Positions 21,503 through 32,640 of a stretch of 64,000 nt of DNA are shown one piece after another. The stretch comes from Leptodontidium sp. MPI-SDFR-AT-0119 (Eukaryota > Ascomycota > Leotiomycetes > Helotiales > Leptodontidiaceae). The stretch spans positions 62,001 to 126,000 of the forward strand of contig JAHLEZ010000020.1 of NCBI GenBank assembly GCA_020726505.1. The letters are read 5' to 3'. Made by a program: the position numbers and the translations under genes. Position 1 is the first letter of the stretch. Each line of letters starts with the position of its first letter. Below the pieces are notes generated by a model that searched no databases, was not told where the DNA came from, and was given only the letters and a program-made list of their open reading frames with translations.

Positions 21503-23309
21503 ATGACGACGAACAAGATCTCAACAAGCCCAGAAATCCAGCATGGATACGGACATGGTGAGAAAATTGGATCAGACCCAGAAAATGTCCTCTCTGCCGT
21601 TGAGATGGAGAATGTGAAGGGAGACCACATGGATTACGACCGAGTCGACAAAGAAGTCGCGAAATACATCAGCGATGTTGCCATCGACATCTCCCCCGAA
21701 GAAAATTCCCGTCTCAAGAAACTTGTCGACAGACGAGTTCTCCCCATCATGATCTTCACCTACTTTCTACAAGCACTCGACAAGGGCACACTTTCTTTCG
21801 CCAGTATTATGGGTATTCGAAAAGATACCCATCTGGTCGGACAGGAATTCTCCTGGCTCACGACATGTATTTACATTGCTATTCTGATCGTTGAGTATCC
21901 GACGAATTGGTTGATCCAGCGATTGCCTATTGGCAAATATCTTGGAATCTCTATCATTGTTGTATGTGCTGTTTCTTCTCATTCATCTTCCGCTACAAAA
22001 ATCTCCTACTTCACTTACGGAACTTTACGCTGACTACATTCATCAAGTGGGGTGCAACACTTGCTCTGCACTCTGTTGCAACAAGCTTCACCCATCTCGT
22101 GGTCCTCCGAACCCTTCTCGGGATCTTCGAGGCTGTCTGCCAGCCTGCATTCGTTTATTTGAGCTCCATGTGGTACAAGAGAGAGGAACAAGCTGCCACA
22201 GTCTCCTACTGGTACATGATGAACGGCGCGCAGCAGATTGTCGGAGGCCTTCTCGCCTACTGCTTCACACTCATCAAGAGCCCACCTTCGCCCATCAAGA
22301 ACTGGCAAGCAATCTTCATCAGCTATGGATCCTTCTCTGTACTCTGGGGCATTATCGTCGTGATCATGATGCCCGACAGCCCCATGCGAGCCAAGTGCTT
22401 CAGCGAAGAAGACAAGAAGTTAATGGTTGAACGAGTCAGAAGCAACCAGACTGGCATGCAAAATCGTCGTTTTAGAAAGGAGCACGTCTTTGAGGCTTTC
22501 AAAGACCCTCAGATGTATTGCTACTGCCTGATCGCTATCTGCACAACACTTCCAACGAGTGGTCTCGGGGCATTCGCCAACATCATCATCACAGGATTCC
22601 ACTTCACAGTCCTGCAGACTCAGCTACTGGCCATGGTTCTCGGTGTATACATCATCATCGTTCTCATGAGCAGTATGTGGCTGGTCAACAGATTCAAGCA
22701 AAACGTTCTCATCATGGGGGTTTATGTCATTCCGTAAGCCCCCCTCACCTCCCAAGACTAGAAACTTGACTAATCTCACAGATCCTTCGTCGGCACCATC
22801 GTCCTCATGACAGTCAAGAACACCAACAAGGCAACTCAAGTCGGACTTCTGCTCTCCTACTACATAGTCCTCAGTTTCTGGGCGGCACAGACTCTCTCCA
22901 TGACGCTCATCACGCGGAACGTCGCCGGCCAAACCAAGAAGTCGGTAGTGGTAGCCATGAATTTCATCTGCTGGGCATCTGGCAATGCGATCGGTGAGTC
23001 CTCCTGCCCCCTCATCTCTCAATAAAATCCATGAGTCATTTCTAACACCTTCCAGGCCCGCAGGTCTTCCTTGCCTGGGACGCACCTCGCTATCTTATTG
23101 CCTTCTCGACACATATGGGGTGCTATGTGCTCTTGATCATCGTCCTTATTTTCCTACGATGGCACCTGAGACATGAGAATAAGAAGAAGGATCGTCTGCA
23201 AGCCGAGTTCTTGGCTGCTGGCACAGGAGTGGTGCTTGATACTGGGTTAGCTCACGCTTTTGACGATTTGACGGATAAGGAGAACATGAACTTCAGATAT
23301 GTGTTCTAG
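21503..23309 (+). CDS. MFS permease of the allantoate/anion:cation symporter (DAL5-type) family
   Basis: Four exons (21503-21961, 22048-22733, 22782-22993, 23056-23309) join in phase to give 536 residues. Residues 1-70 are a hydrophilic cytosolic tail, followed by about 12 hydrophobic segments. Family-typical stretches include KKLVDRRVLPIMIFTYFLQALDKG in helix 1, the EYPTNWLIQRLPIGKYLG loop, LRTLLGIFEAVCQPAF and WYKREEQAATVSYWYMMNG. Fungal ACS/DAL5 transporters carry allantoate, nicotinate, pantothenate and various carboxylic acids by proton symport. The divergent GH105 neighbour suggests a pectin-derived uronate or oligosaccharide substrate here, which is inference only. Located in the plasma membrane. 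Confidence 0.92.
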
Positions 23310-24293
23310 ATAGGTGGCAACGAGTTAACACAAAAGGGAATGTTCGTCATGTAGGGGATATAATTCACGATATCACTCGCTCCAGAACTTCAATTTGCAA
23401 GAATCCGCATCCATTTATTATTTTGCCTTAAAATATGACTAACTGACTCCTAAGTACATATCTCTCAATTTTAGCCAACCCTAGTGTACAATTTTCTCTC
23501 AGGCAACTTACTCCGCAAACGGTCCAACCTTGTTCTCCTCTAACCACTCTAATTGCGCATAGCCAGAGAGTCCTTCAGGAGCACACCCCATCCCTTCAAC
23601 ACGGACTTGGTTCATTGCTTCTCCAAGACCAACTTCTTCTGCTCCTTTGCCTCTTTGGCTTCGAAGCTTCTGACTTCGTGGACGGTTGGGGATGAGGTCA
23701 TATTTTCTGTTTTGTCTCTTGAAAGAGTGATGGTGCTGGGTTTTGATGAGCTTTATATGTTGGATTTACTCTGGGGTGGCTAGTGGGTTGTTTATTGCTG
23801 TTTGAGTTGGAGGGAACAAAGTTTGGATTTGCTACTCAGTACACACCTTGGAAGTTGATTCTAACGAAGGTTCCATTCACTTTATTCCCAAAACAACGCC
23901 GTCCTTTATTAGTTCTATGGTGGTATGTTGCTTTTCCCATGGCTGGATGCGCTCGTTTCAAATCTTCTGCTAGAGCCCTATTAGTAGGTTCCTCGAACTA
24001 AGCAATGAATCAAACGCTAGGAATGACGATCTATGGAGTTTGAAAATATTGTGAGCACGTCGTGTATCGGTTGTTTCTACTTCGTCAACTCGACATCCGC
24101 TTTGATGTCAAAATTCCTACTCACACAGTCATTAATATCACATTCAGAACAAATAGTCTTTCCAATTCAATTTTTACGGTGGCAAACATCAATTCTCAAG
24201 ATTATAATTCCAAAATGCAATCATTTCAATGACTAGCTGAGAAACACGACTTCAACCCTGCAGCCCATCATCCCTTCACCGCGCTTTGATCCC
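23310..24293. other. Intergenic, no gene supported
   Basis: 3' region of the permease and AT-rich sequence. Small frames at 23553-24236 have no domain and no splice support. Confidence 0.5.
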
Positions 24294-24950
24294 TCAAAGA
24301 CGGCGTCTGCCAATGAACTCCCGGCCTGCATTGAGAACGTCAATTTCAACTGTCAGTCTCGCAAAGGCCTCCTCTTTTTCCTTGAATCGCTTCGTGCGGG
24401 CAACTAAAGCTGCTCTTGTGGAAGCAGCATGCTCGTCTTCGGCCTGGATGCTGGCAACTAACCTTGCTCTCTCGGCAGCTTCGGCCTCAGCGTGTTTAGC
24501 CGTGAGTTCTTCGGCGGCCTTGATGTTTTTGGCTCTGGAGGCTTCAATATCACCTCTCAGTCTCGCAAGTTCCTCCATATATTTGCCGTGATCGGCTTCA
24601 AAGCCGTCTGTCATTTTCTCAATAGGGACAGAGGCAGCCTTAACGTTTTCAGCCTTGAGCTTTTCAACTTCACCGGTCAGTTCCGTAATTTGCTCCTTAC
24701 ATTGTTTCATGAAGGCAGCGGTCTCCACTTCAGCCTTGATTTTTGCAGCTTTGATTTTAGCCTCGGCTTCTGCAGTCTCGTTTTCAGCCTTGATTTCTGC
24801 AGCTTTGATCTTAGCCTCGTCTTCGGCCTTCTCGTCTTCGGTCTTGAAGTATTCGAATTGGGGCGGCGTGTAGTATTTGAAGTTTCCGACCTTGACGTAT
24901 TCGACCTTGACCTCCGCTTGCTCGTTTTGATTTTCTGAGTTTTCGTCCAT
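24294..24950 (-). CDS. Small coiled-coil protein with an internal duplication, unknown function
   Basis: A single exon encodes 218 residues. I do not recognise a family. Residues 1-35 are acidic and Y/F-containing (VKVGNFKYYTPPQFEYF). Most of the rest is a highly charged Ala/Glu/Lys coiled coil. An 18-residue unit (AKIKAAEIKAENETAEAE) is followed directly by a near copy (AKIKAAKIKAEVETA), visible as a DNA duplication of about 54 bp near 24690-24830. No signal peptide or membrane segment. It is divergent from the small gene at 25578, with 627 bp between them. Opposite-strand frames over the same region are shadows caused by the repetitive codons. The length and uninterrupted frame favour a real gene, with moderate confidence. 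Confidence 0.6.
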   Translation of the reverse strand: MDENSENQNEQAEVKVEYVKVGNFKYYTPPQFEYFKTEDEKAEDEAKIKAAEIKAENETAEAEAKIKAAKIKAEVETAAFMKQCKEQITELTGEVEKLKAENVKAASVPIEKMTDGFEADHGKYMEELARLRGDIEASRAKNIKAAEELTAKHAEAEAAERARLVASIQAEDEHAASTRAALVARTKRFKEKEEAFARLTVEIDVLNAGREFIGRRRL

Positions 24951-25577
24951 CTTAACTCGCGTATTCCTTGCAAGGTGTGGAATAATGGGTGTCGGGAATG
25001 TATTGATTAGATTCTCGGTTTCTGGTGTGATTCTTGAGTCTGTCGAAGTGTGATGATAGTGAGAAAGTGTCTACTGTAGTCCAGCAATGAGTCGAAGTGT
25101 AGAAAGCTGAAGATGGTGTCCTTATATTTGAAATTTTGAAGATGCTTTGTGTGATTCACGACATTTGATTCTCTTTGTTAAGAATTCTACAACACTTCGA
25201 TTCAGATAAAGCGGGTCGCCAAAGTGATCCTTATTCCCATCGCTTGATTGTTCTGATGTCGTGTTGTTCTCATCTTCTGTCCTTTCTCGACTGTTCAGCT
25301 CCCTTATAGCCCACTAGCAACAATGATTTTCGCTTCATTCTTTTTTGTTTATTAAAAGGGAGCAGAGCATGAATTCACGTATAAATAGACATTCTCGTGC
25401 TCTTAGAATATTGAGATTTGAACATATACACCACCACACTTTATTACTTCCTTTGTATACGGTGATTTTTACTTGATCACTAAGCAAGGAAACCAGCCGG
25501 ACCGAGTCTTTTGAAGCCGTGAATATTACTTTTTGCTATTTTTCACTACTTAACCAGAACTATTACCACGACGCACC
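24951..25577. promoter_or_regulatory. Divergent intergenic region between two coiled-coil genes
   Basis: AT-rich, with TATA-like elements on both sides (for example TATAAATAG at about 25380). No specific sites recognised. A shared promoter is possible. Confidence 0.4.
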
Positions 25578-26159
25578 ATGCAAGCCCCACGACAAAATCA
25601 TCAAGTCCATCCTCGCCCCGAGGCAGCTGCTCAACAAAAGGCATTGCAAATAGAACAGGGCGGGCCCATCATTGATACGCTGTTTGTCCAGGCCATTGGC
25701 ACCTGCGTAGGAAACCTCAAGGGGCTGGATTTGGACGGTAATGCCTTGCGTCTTGAAGGTTCAATCTTGGAAAAGAAACAGTGGGATCTCGAGACACAGC
25801 TGATGCTCGTGTACAAGCAGATACAGGACCTCAACAGAGATGTTGATTCCTTTAACGCCGAACGGAACCAGCAGATACAACTTCTCCAACTGCTGCATGA
25901 AGCCCAAGCAACCCCCGAACGCGAAAGACTAGAAAGCCTAATGGCGAACACATTCTCAAGAGAGATCCTGCATCTTTTTGGGCTACCAGAGAGTTTCCCT
26001 GAATGTACCCTGAGCTGTTCTGATGGTATGATTAACATATTGAAGGATATACAAAATGGTGGGCAACTCTGCAAGAAATGGCATTTGGAAGAATTCGGGC
26101 CAAGAAATCTGTCTTGGCCACGAGACAGGGCTGGCCTGCACAATGAATGCAATGAATGA
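25578..26159 (+). CDS. Small coiled-coil protein, unknown function
   Basis: A single exon encodes 193 residues from ATG 25578 (context ACGCACCATGC). I do not recognise a family. The N-terminus is basic and Gln-rich. A central amphipathic coiled coil (SILEKKQWDLETQLMLVY, IQDLNRDVDSFNAERNQQIQ) covers about residues 65-120. The C-terminal part has several Cys and Trp residues. No signal peptide or membrane helix. Its divergent neighbour is another short coiled-coil protein, so the two might be co-expressed or interact; this is inference. A long opposite-strand frame overlaps but lacks coding character. Confidence 0.6.
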   Translation: MQAPRQNHQVHPRPEAAAQQKALQIEQGGPIIDTLFVQAIGTCVGNLKGLDLDGNALRLEGSILEKKQWDLETQLMLVYKQIQDLNRDVDSFNAERNQQIQLLQLLHEAQATPERERLESLMANTFSREILHLFGLPESFPECTLSCSDGMINILKDIQNGGQLCKKWHLEEFGPRNLSWPRDRAGLHNECNE

Positions 26160-26880
26160 GCCTCCGGAATCACGGTCCACATTCCCACTTCTAGCTTTAG
26201 TCATATTCATATCCATAGTCATAGGAAATTCGGAAAGTCGTGAATACATTGTAAATATTCATATGTATCATAAGATGATGTATTACACTTGAAACGTTAA
26301 TTTTGCCTCTCCCCAAGGGGGGTTTTTTTTTTCAAACCTTCTGGGTATAATTCTTAAAATGTAATCAAGATAGATTAATTGTTTACCTTGTGTAAAGTGT
26401 GGCCAGTGCTCACGTAATATTTAGTAGGCTGAGAGCTGCTTGGAATTGATTTGGCTTGGTATAAGCACTGTACGTCCAGTTGAATGTTGATGGTCACAAC
26501 CTAAAGTCAATTGCGATTATAAACTTAGTTGTTGGGGGTTGAGGGGATGGTTATATTATAAGGTAAATGTAGCTGACAATGAGGGGCAGTCGGATTTTGA
26601 GTGTTTAGATTGAATGAGAGAACATTAACGAGGGGTATCTTTCAGGGGATAGACAAGAAAGGAATGCAACTCAGCTGAAGTCTATGATCACTGCACATGG
26701 GACATGGAAACTGGATGGAAACAACGTTATAACGTATGTAACTGAGCTAAATATGTATCTGCACAAGGGGAAAAAGAACAAAGGCTATCGCACCAGCACA
26801 AAAGCAAGCCCACGAGCAGTGGGTAACACACGACCTACTTCACCTAGCAAAAATTCCACCTTGAAATCTCATCCCGACAA
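26160..26880. other. Intergenic, no gene supported
   Basis: Convergent 3' region between the coiled-coil gene and the dehydrogenase. AT-rich, with a short poly-T run near 26323-26332. The plus-strand frame at 26684-27250 overlaps the dehydrogenase antisense and is a shadow. Confidence 0.5.
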
Positions 26881-28234
26881 TCAAGGTTTGTTGAAATCAA
26901 TAACCACTCGTCCGGCAATCTCGCCTCTCCTGAGCTGTTGCACACTCTCCGGCATCTCGCTTAATCCTCTAACCTCACAAATCTGCTTCAACAATCCTCG
27001 CTGCGCGTATTCCAACGCCTGGGCGGTATCCTGCATAGTGCCAACCAGGGAACCGATGACTTTGAGATTACGGAAGGCGAAGTGCGAGGGATCCCCGCTG
27101 ACTGTCACGGTATCTTTGGGTGCTGGAAGGGGTCAGCTAGAAATCAAAACTAATAAAAAACAATGTACAAAGGATATGATCGGGGAGGGATTGGAAGACT
27201 TACGCAGCGCAACACACATTATCACACCTCCAATGCGATCTCCTATATAACTAATCGCGCTAGAATAGGCCTGGTACGCAGTCACGACCACACCGTGCGC
27301 TCCCACGCCACCAGCGACTCGCTTGACTTCAGCAGCAACATCGGATACCTCCTTGAAGTCAACGAATTCCTCAGCACCCATCTCGAGAGAGAGAGTTTCT
27401 TCTTCTGAGAACCTGTATCGATGACGATGGGTCGCATACCCATTGCTTTGGCGAGCTGGACACCTTGGATTCCGACACCTCCGCCTCCGCCTGGGAAGAC
27501 GACCCATTGTCCGACTTTCAGACCGGAATCAATCAGTGCTCTGTGCATGGTGGATGCACTGCACATGATCGGGCCAGCGATGTAGTCGCTTACCCCGTCA
27601 GGAATGGGACTTGTGTATTTAGCTGGGCTGACGACGTATTGTTGATAACTCCCTTTTCTCGCATCAGTCACTGACTGCATCATCTTTGAATCAAGCAAAT
27701 AAGAAGACGAGAGGAACACTCACCAGTGGCGGCCAAGCCAGTATAAACACCCTTCTGGCAATAATTCTCTTTCCCGTCCCAACATAAGTCACAAGCACCA
27801 CAGACATCCAGCAAAGGCTTGATACCTCCACGGTCACCTACTTTCCAGTTCTTGACATTAGCACCGAGTTTGACGACGACACCTGCACCCTCGTGTCCGG
27901 CACATTTAACGCCAAACGTGGACATGGGTGGGACGTTCCAGTCGTTCATCATGAAGTGGATATCTGACATGCAGAGGCCTGTGGCGTTGAGTTTGAGGAG
28001 AACCTCATCAGGGCCTGGATTTGGTCAAATTGACTATTCATCGTTGAATCGATGTAAAGTCTCACCTGGCTCAGGTACAGGAACATCTTGAATCTCGACA
28101 CGGAAATCTGGTCCTGGGATAGTTAGTGAGGGAAATCCAAAGTAAGGTTCGGTAAACTAACCTTCGTTGACGCATACTCCCGCCTTGCAAGTCTTCGGGA
28201 TGTCGAATTTGGGAGTTCCGTTTTGATCTGCCAT
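26881..28234 (-). CDS. Zinc-dependent alcohol dehydrogenase with a 2-bp CT-repeat frameshift
   Basis: Five exons (28234-28162, 28113-28066, 28014-27724, 27652-27204, 27122-26881) join in phase, except for one frame change inside exon 4. The product, about 366 residues, is a class of fungal NAD-dependent ADH. It has GHEGAGVVVKLG (catalytic zinc site), structural zinc cysteines in CGACDLCWDGKENYC, and the Rossmann motif GGGGGVGIQGVQLAKAMG. There is no signal peptide, so it should be cytosolic. In exon 4 the frame switches after IDTGSQKKKLSL and resumes as EMGAEEFVDFKE, exactly at a CTCTCTCTCTC run (27385-27395). Removing one CT unit would restore the frame, and exon phases fit only then. This is either a real slippage mutation or a sequence error. 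Confidence 0.85.
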
Positions 28235-29620
28235 GATTAGTATGATGCCTGGATAAAACTTAATCAGAAAGATTGTAAGTGGTGTATGCCATATTTATAC
28301 GGCCTAGCTGTACAAGGACTTGTTCGAGGAGCTAGGAGTTAACATCGCGGGGTAGACAATGCGGGGTTGTGAATGTCCGAGGATCAACGATGCTTTTACG
28401 CTGGAACGGGGTAGCGGATGCCGTTGATTTGATCATTCTGATTAATAGCAGTGTAGCAAGGGTCCATTTCGGACTTTGACAGGCCGGGAAGTAACTTCGA
28501 TGAGGGGGTTGCTTGCGAGGACTACTTGGCGCTGGGTGCAGATGGTCATTTGAGCCCAGGTAAAGATGATGGCCCGAGGAGGAACTTGATGAGTAAACAA
28601 ACAATTGAAGTGATTTACCTAGGTAGAATATGTCGTTCAGATGTTTAATTTACTTGGGAATCTCCTCCACGCTGAAATAAGGATGGAGCGACTTTTACGT
28701 ACCACCTTGCTCGCATGCCTTGGCCCCCTTTCGACCGAGAAAAAGTAGAAGGTGCGAAGAACAGCATCAGATCCCCAATTGGGCACTTGACGGACAATAG
28801 GGGGAAACGAGAAGGAAAAAAACGAGTAAAATCTTGGATGCTTGTAGCACTTGCGAATGAGATATAGGTTCAGGCGCCCATCGATCTACGACTCCTTGTC
28901 CTTGGCATTCAGATCTGGTCGGCTTGGAGTGCTAGACCATCGAATCCAGCGAACTTCACAGCCTCATATTCGCGGAAGCTACTGCCCGAAGATCAAGACT
29001 GAGGAAGATAATAAAGCAGTGCTGACTGCGTATGAATTTGATGAGAGAGAAAAAAAAAAACCAGTGGACAGGTCGTACTTAGCATCACATTTTGTTGTGC
29101 TCGCAACAGGCTTCATGCAAGGATCTAAAGAGCCCTCAAAAATCTGAGAGAGAAAAGACTCTGTAAATTAGCTTGAGTGGCTGCTATAGCTTCAAATGTC
29201 AATGAGATGGATGAGATGCCGGATGAGCATTTTGGCTTGGAATGATGAGTTTTGATGGACGAGGGCGGAGGTTTGACAGAATTGAATGGATTCCGATAAT
29301 CCTGATATGACATTCCTGTCCTAAACTAGAAGCGCGAAATCTAGGAAGCGAGGACGATAGGCGAGAGCTTTGTTTACTACAATTAGAATGAGTAGTGTAT
29401 TGCATCATGAGATGAAGTTGAGACTGAGATTCCGCTGAGAATCGCGCTGACTCAGCAGCCACGATTAGAAATTCGTTTTTTTCTTCACTTGACGCCCCTC
29501 AGAACAGCCATCGTCTCATCTCAAGTTCCATCAGTACGAGGTCTACGGAGCGACAAGTATGAATAACACACTTTCCCTTCCTTTTATATATTAGATAGCT
29601 AATCCTCTCGTAGCTCGATA
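28235..29620. other. Intergenic, no gene supported
   Basis: Upstream regions of two divergent genes. Short frames (28332-28604 minus, 28851-29147 plus) show no domain. TATATATTAG at 29586-29595 is a plausible TATA for the gene at 29621. Confidence 0.5.
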
Positions 29621-31793
29621 ATGGTGACACCCAAGCCGTTAAAAAGGGTTGTCGCCGTGTCAAATGTCAAAGGTTTATCCAATCCGAGACTGAGGGATGC
29701 CTCAGCTCAATACAGCCCATCCCGATCGGTTCGCCTATCAGAACCCATTTCCACCAAGCAAGATCTAGATCCTAATAAATGGCAAATCCAACTTGCCGGA
29801 TCATCAATCTTCACGAAATGGCATTGAGAGCACCCCATCCCAGACCGTCAAGCTCCCAAACATTTCCCGCATGCCCATTCTCAAAAGCCCCATCCCGTAT
29901 TATCCACCGAAATCTGAAAAGTTTCGTGTACCAATACCCCCTCGACGGATCCAAGAAGCGATCTGCGATGGACGCGCTGAGCACTTGGAAAGAGGCTTCG
30001 CGAACCCGGGTCTCGGACATCTCGACTCAAAAGAGAACCAAAAAACATTGCCAGCGACTGCCCAACAATCGACTGTAACTCTTGCCTATCTGCAGATCAA
30101 GATCAAAGACGGAGCCAAAGGTAAAGTTCGGTATCAATTACCTAGCTGGCGACCCCTTGCGTCAGATGAGAGACTTCGAGATACAGTATCTCACCCCTTG
30201 GCGCCCCGTCTACCCCTCCGAGCAATACAGCCTGCAGATGTCAATCTAACTAGGGAAGTATTCGAGGCCCGTTTGCCCAGCGATGAATTATGGCAGGAAG
30301 GCAAAGACGCGCACGAAGATCTCCCCAGCCTTGACAAGAGGAGCGAACACCCCGAGTCTTCCTCACTTCCCAAGGATGATCATGAAAACAATCAAACCCA
30401 GGACCAGAAAGCCAGCATGGAAGAAATAGAACCCGAGCCTACAAATTCGAAAACGGTCAGATCCTTCATCGACATCGCACTCAGAATCTCACCCTCCAGT
30501 GCACAGCTCCTAAGTTCTTTGCGCACCAAAGTCCTTGCGGCACTTCCAGACCTCGAAGCCCAACCAATCCCCAAGGTCCCGCTACTCAACCAAATCAGCA
30601 GCTCCCTAAACAACATCTCTCGCTATCGCGACTCTCTCGCCATTTACGCCCGCCACCACGCGGCCTTTCCATTCACCCTCGGGAAGCCATTAGCGCATAA
30701 GAAATCCAGCGGCGTCCACAACATAGCATATGATGCGGCCAGTCCAACGATATCAAAACTGCGCACTGATCTATGTCTTGCATTCCCTCCTGAGGAAATG
30801 TCCGCGGACGAGAATGGAAATCCTTTTGGAGCGCCGAAGTGGAACCATAAAGTGTGGAGGGCGCAGATTCACCTATCTAGATGTTCAGGGCAGGAGATGG
30901 CCAAAGAACTCAAGCTTCGTGCCGAGGCGGCGAGACAGGAAGTCTTGGATGGACAGGGCGAGGGAGAAGTCACTGTACAGGCTACTGGAATTTGCTATCG
31001 TGTTTTCCGGGCGGGCAAAGCTTTGCTGGGGAATGACTCTGAGGATGGCTGGGTTGAGCTGCCCTTCCTCGGGACTAAACTTCCCTTGGAAGAACAAGTG
31101 TCATTCTCCGAGGCTCAGACGGATATGGTAAAGCCACTCCGTGCTCTTTAACTTGAAAACAACGGCGCAGTACTACCTTCAACCATCAACGCGGAGATTC
31201 CCCCACCACAGAAGCAGCAGAGAGAGAAAAAGAACAAGAAGGAGAGAAGGAAAGAGAGAAGGGACGCGAGAGAGAGAAATAAAAGGGAAGAGAAAGAGAG
31301 AAAGGAGAAAAAGAAACTTAAGAAACGCCCCGATTTCCACATCAGGAACTCCATCCCCAAGTTCTCCCATCCGGACGAGGGGATCCTCACTTCTCTAGAG
31401 ATAGACCTAGCTAAACCAGCGGGGAAGATGGATCCAGAAAGTCAAGGACTGGGTCAGGGTGTGCGAGCTGCTCGGATTAAATACTTTCCCGTCGGCTCAG
31501 TTGATGCGAGTTCAGACGCAGTTGTGGATCGGGAGTTGGAGTTGGCGTTGAAGAAGAGGCAGGATGGTGCCGCTCGCGCCGCTCGTATTAGTGGCGTTGC
31601 TGGCAAAGGAAATGGAAATCAAAATCAAAATAGAGGCGGAGGAGCTAGGATTACCAGGTATCTTACTGGCGATAAAAATCCTGAAACAGATGGAAGAGAT
31701 AGACCGAGTGGTTTCCATATCCCCGAACAGGACCATCTTCATCATCATCATCACTACTCCAATTCAACCTCGACACCGAAAAAAGCGACTTAG
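29621..31793 (+). CDS. Uncharacterised charged protein, multi-exon; C-terminal gene model uncertain
   Basis: The main exon has an open frame from about 29793 to 31127 with strong coding character (MPILKSPIPYYPPKSEKF, EAICDGRAEHLERGFANPG, KVRYQLPSWRPLASDERL). I recognise no family. The start could be ATG 29621 with a short intron, or ATG 29871. A TAA at 31149 would end it, but an intron 31128-31196 (GTAAAG...GGAG, 69 nt) removes that stop in phase. The same frame then continues through a Lys/Arg/Glu-rich region (about 31200-31330) to 31793. Coding-like sequence goes on to about 32030 in another frame (NLNGKWYNTVEAEIKLSF, QAREARWNRRRNGRR), so the real 3' end may lie further on, past another intron or a frameshift near an A5 run at 31825. 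Low-complexity charge suggests a nuclear or nucleolar protein, inference only. Confidence 0.6.
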
Positions 31794-32640
31794 ACTTAGT
31801 CGTAGGGAGAAGAGATCTAGGTCCAAAAACTACTTAGAGAAACCTCCCTCGGGAATTCTACTTCTACTTCTAATCTCAATGGCAAGTGGTACAATACGGT
31901 CGAAGCGGAGATCAAACTTTCCTTCAAGCAGGCGAGGGAGGCGCGGTGGAACAGGAGGAGGAATGGGAGGAGGGCATGGAGGAGAAAAATGCTGGAGGAG
32001 TCTAGGGATGAGGGGGTTGGTGAGGGGTTTGGATTTTGATTTTGATGTTGATGGGGACTTGAAGAGGGAGAGGGTGGAGCGTATCGTGGACTGTGGAGAG
32101 AGAGGGCGGAGTAGATGGTGAAGGGAGTGAGATTTGAGCCGAAGTGAAGAGGAAGGGGAATCCGTCCACTCCACGAGAGTGCAAATTTTCAGTGTGTTAA
32201 TGTAAGATCGTGTATGAGATTGATAGATGAGACGGGATGGGATGGGATTAGATGTATAAAAAGAAGGGCACTTAGGTAGATATTGGGTGTAAGATTTTTT
32301 TTTATGTGTGAACGCTGTAGGATTATATATAATATTGAAAAGAGTAATATTCCTAGCCCGTTCATACGAGGGACATACAGGTATAATTAAATAAATACCT
32401 GGTAGAGGAAAATAGCTCCGAACAGGTATGCATGCATTTAAGAGGTCTCACGCCACAACACATAGGCGGGGACCATACAACGAAAATCAAAAATAGGGTA
32501 TTTAATTGTTTCAAAGCGCTCTTGAAGCATACAGCACTCCTGCGAAATCATCGTTTACGTGCAAATAATCTCAAATAGGTCGCGTAATCCGCTCCATTCC
32601 AAACTCGCTCGCTTCGCTTCGTCCCTCCCAAACAAACTCC
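31794..32640. other. Convergent 3' region
   Basis: 31794-32030 probably still holds C-terminal coding sequence of the preceding gene. From about 32120 to 32640 it is non-coding and AT-rich (TATATATAATATTG near 32325). Confidence 0.45.

Noticed and set aside
25631..26188. 185-codon minus-strand frame
   Set aside because: Antisense shadow of the 25578-26159 coiled-coil gene; Cys/Ser-rich with no fold signal.
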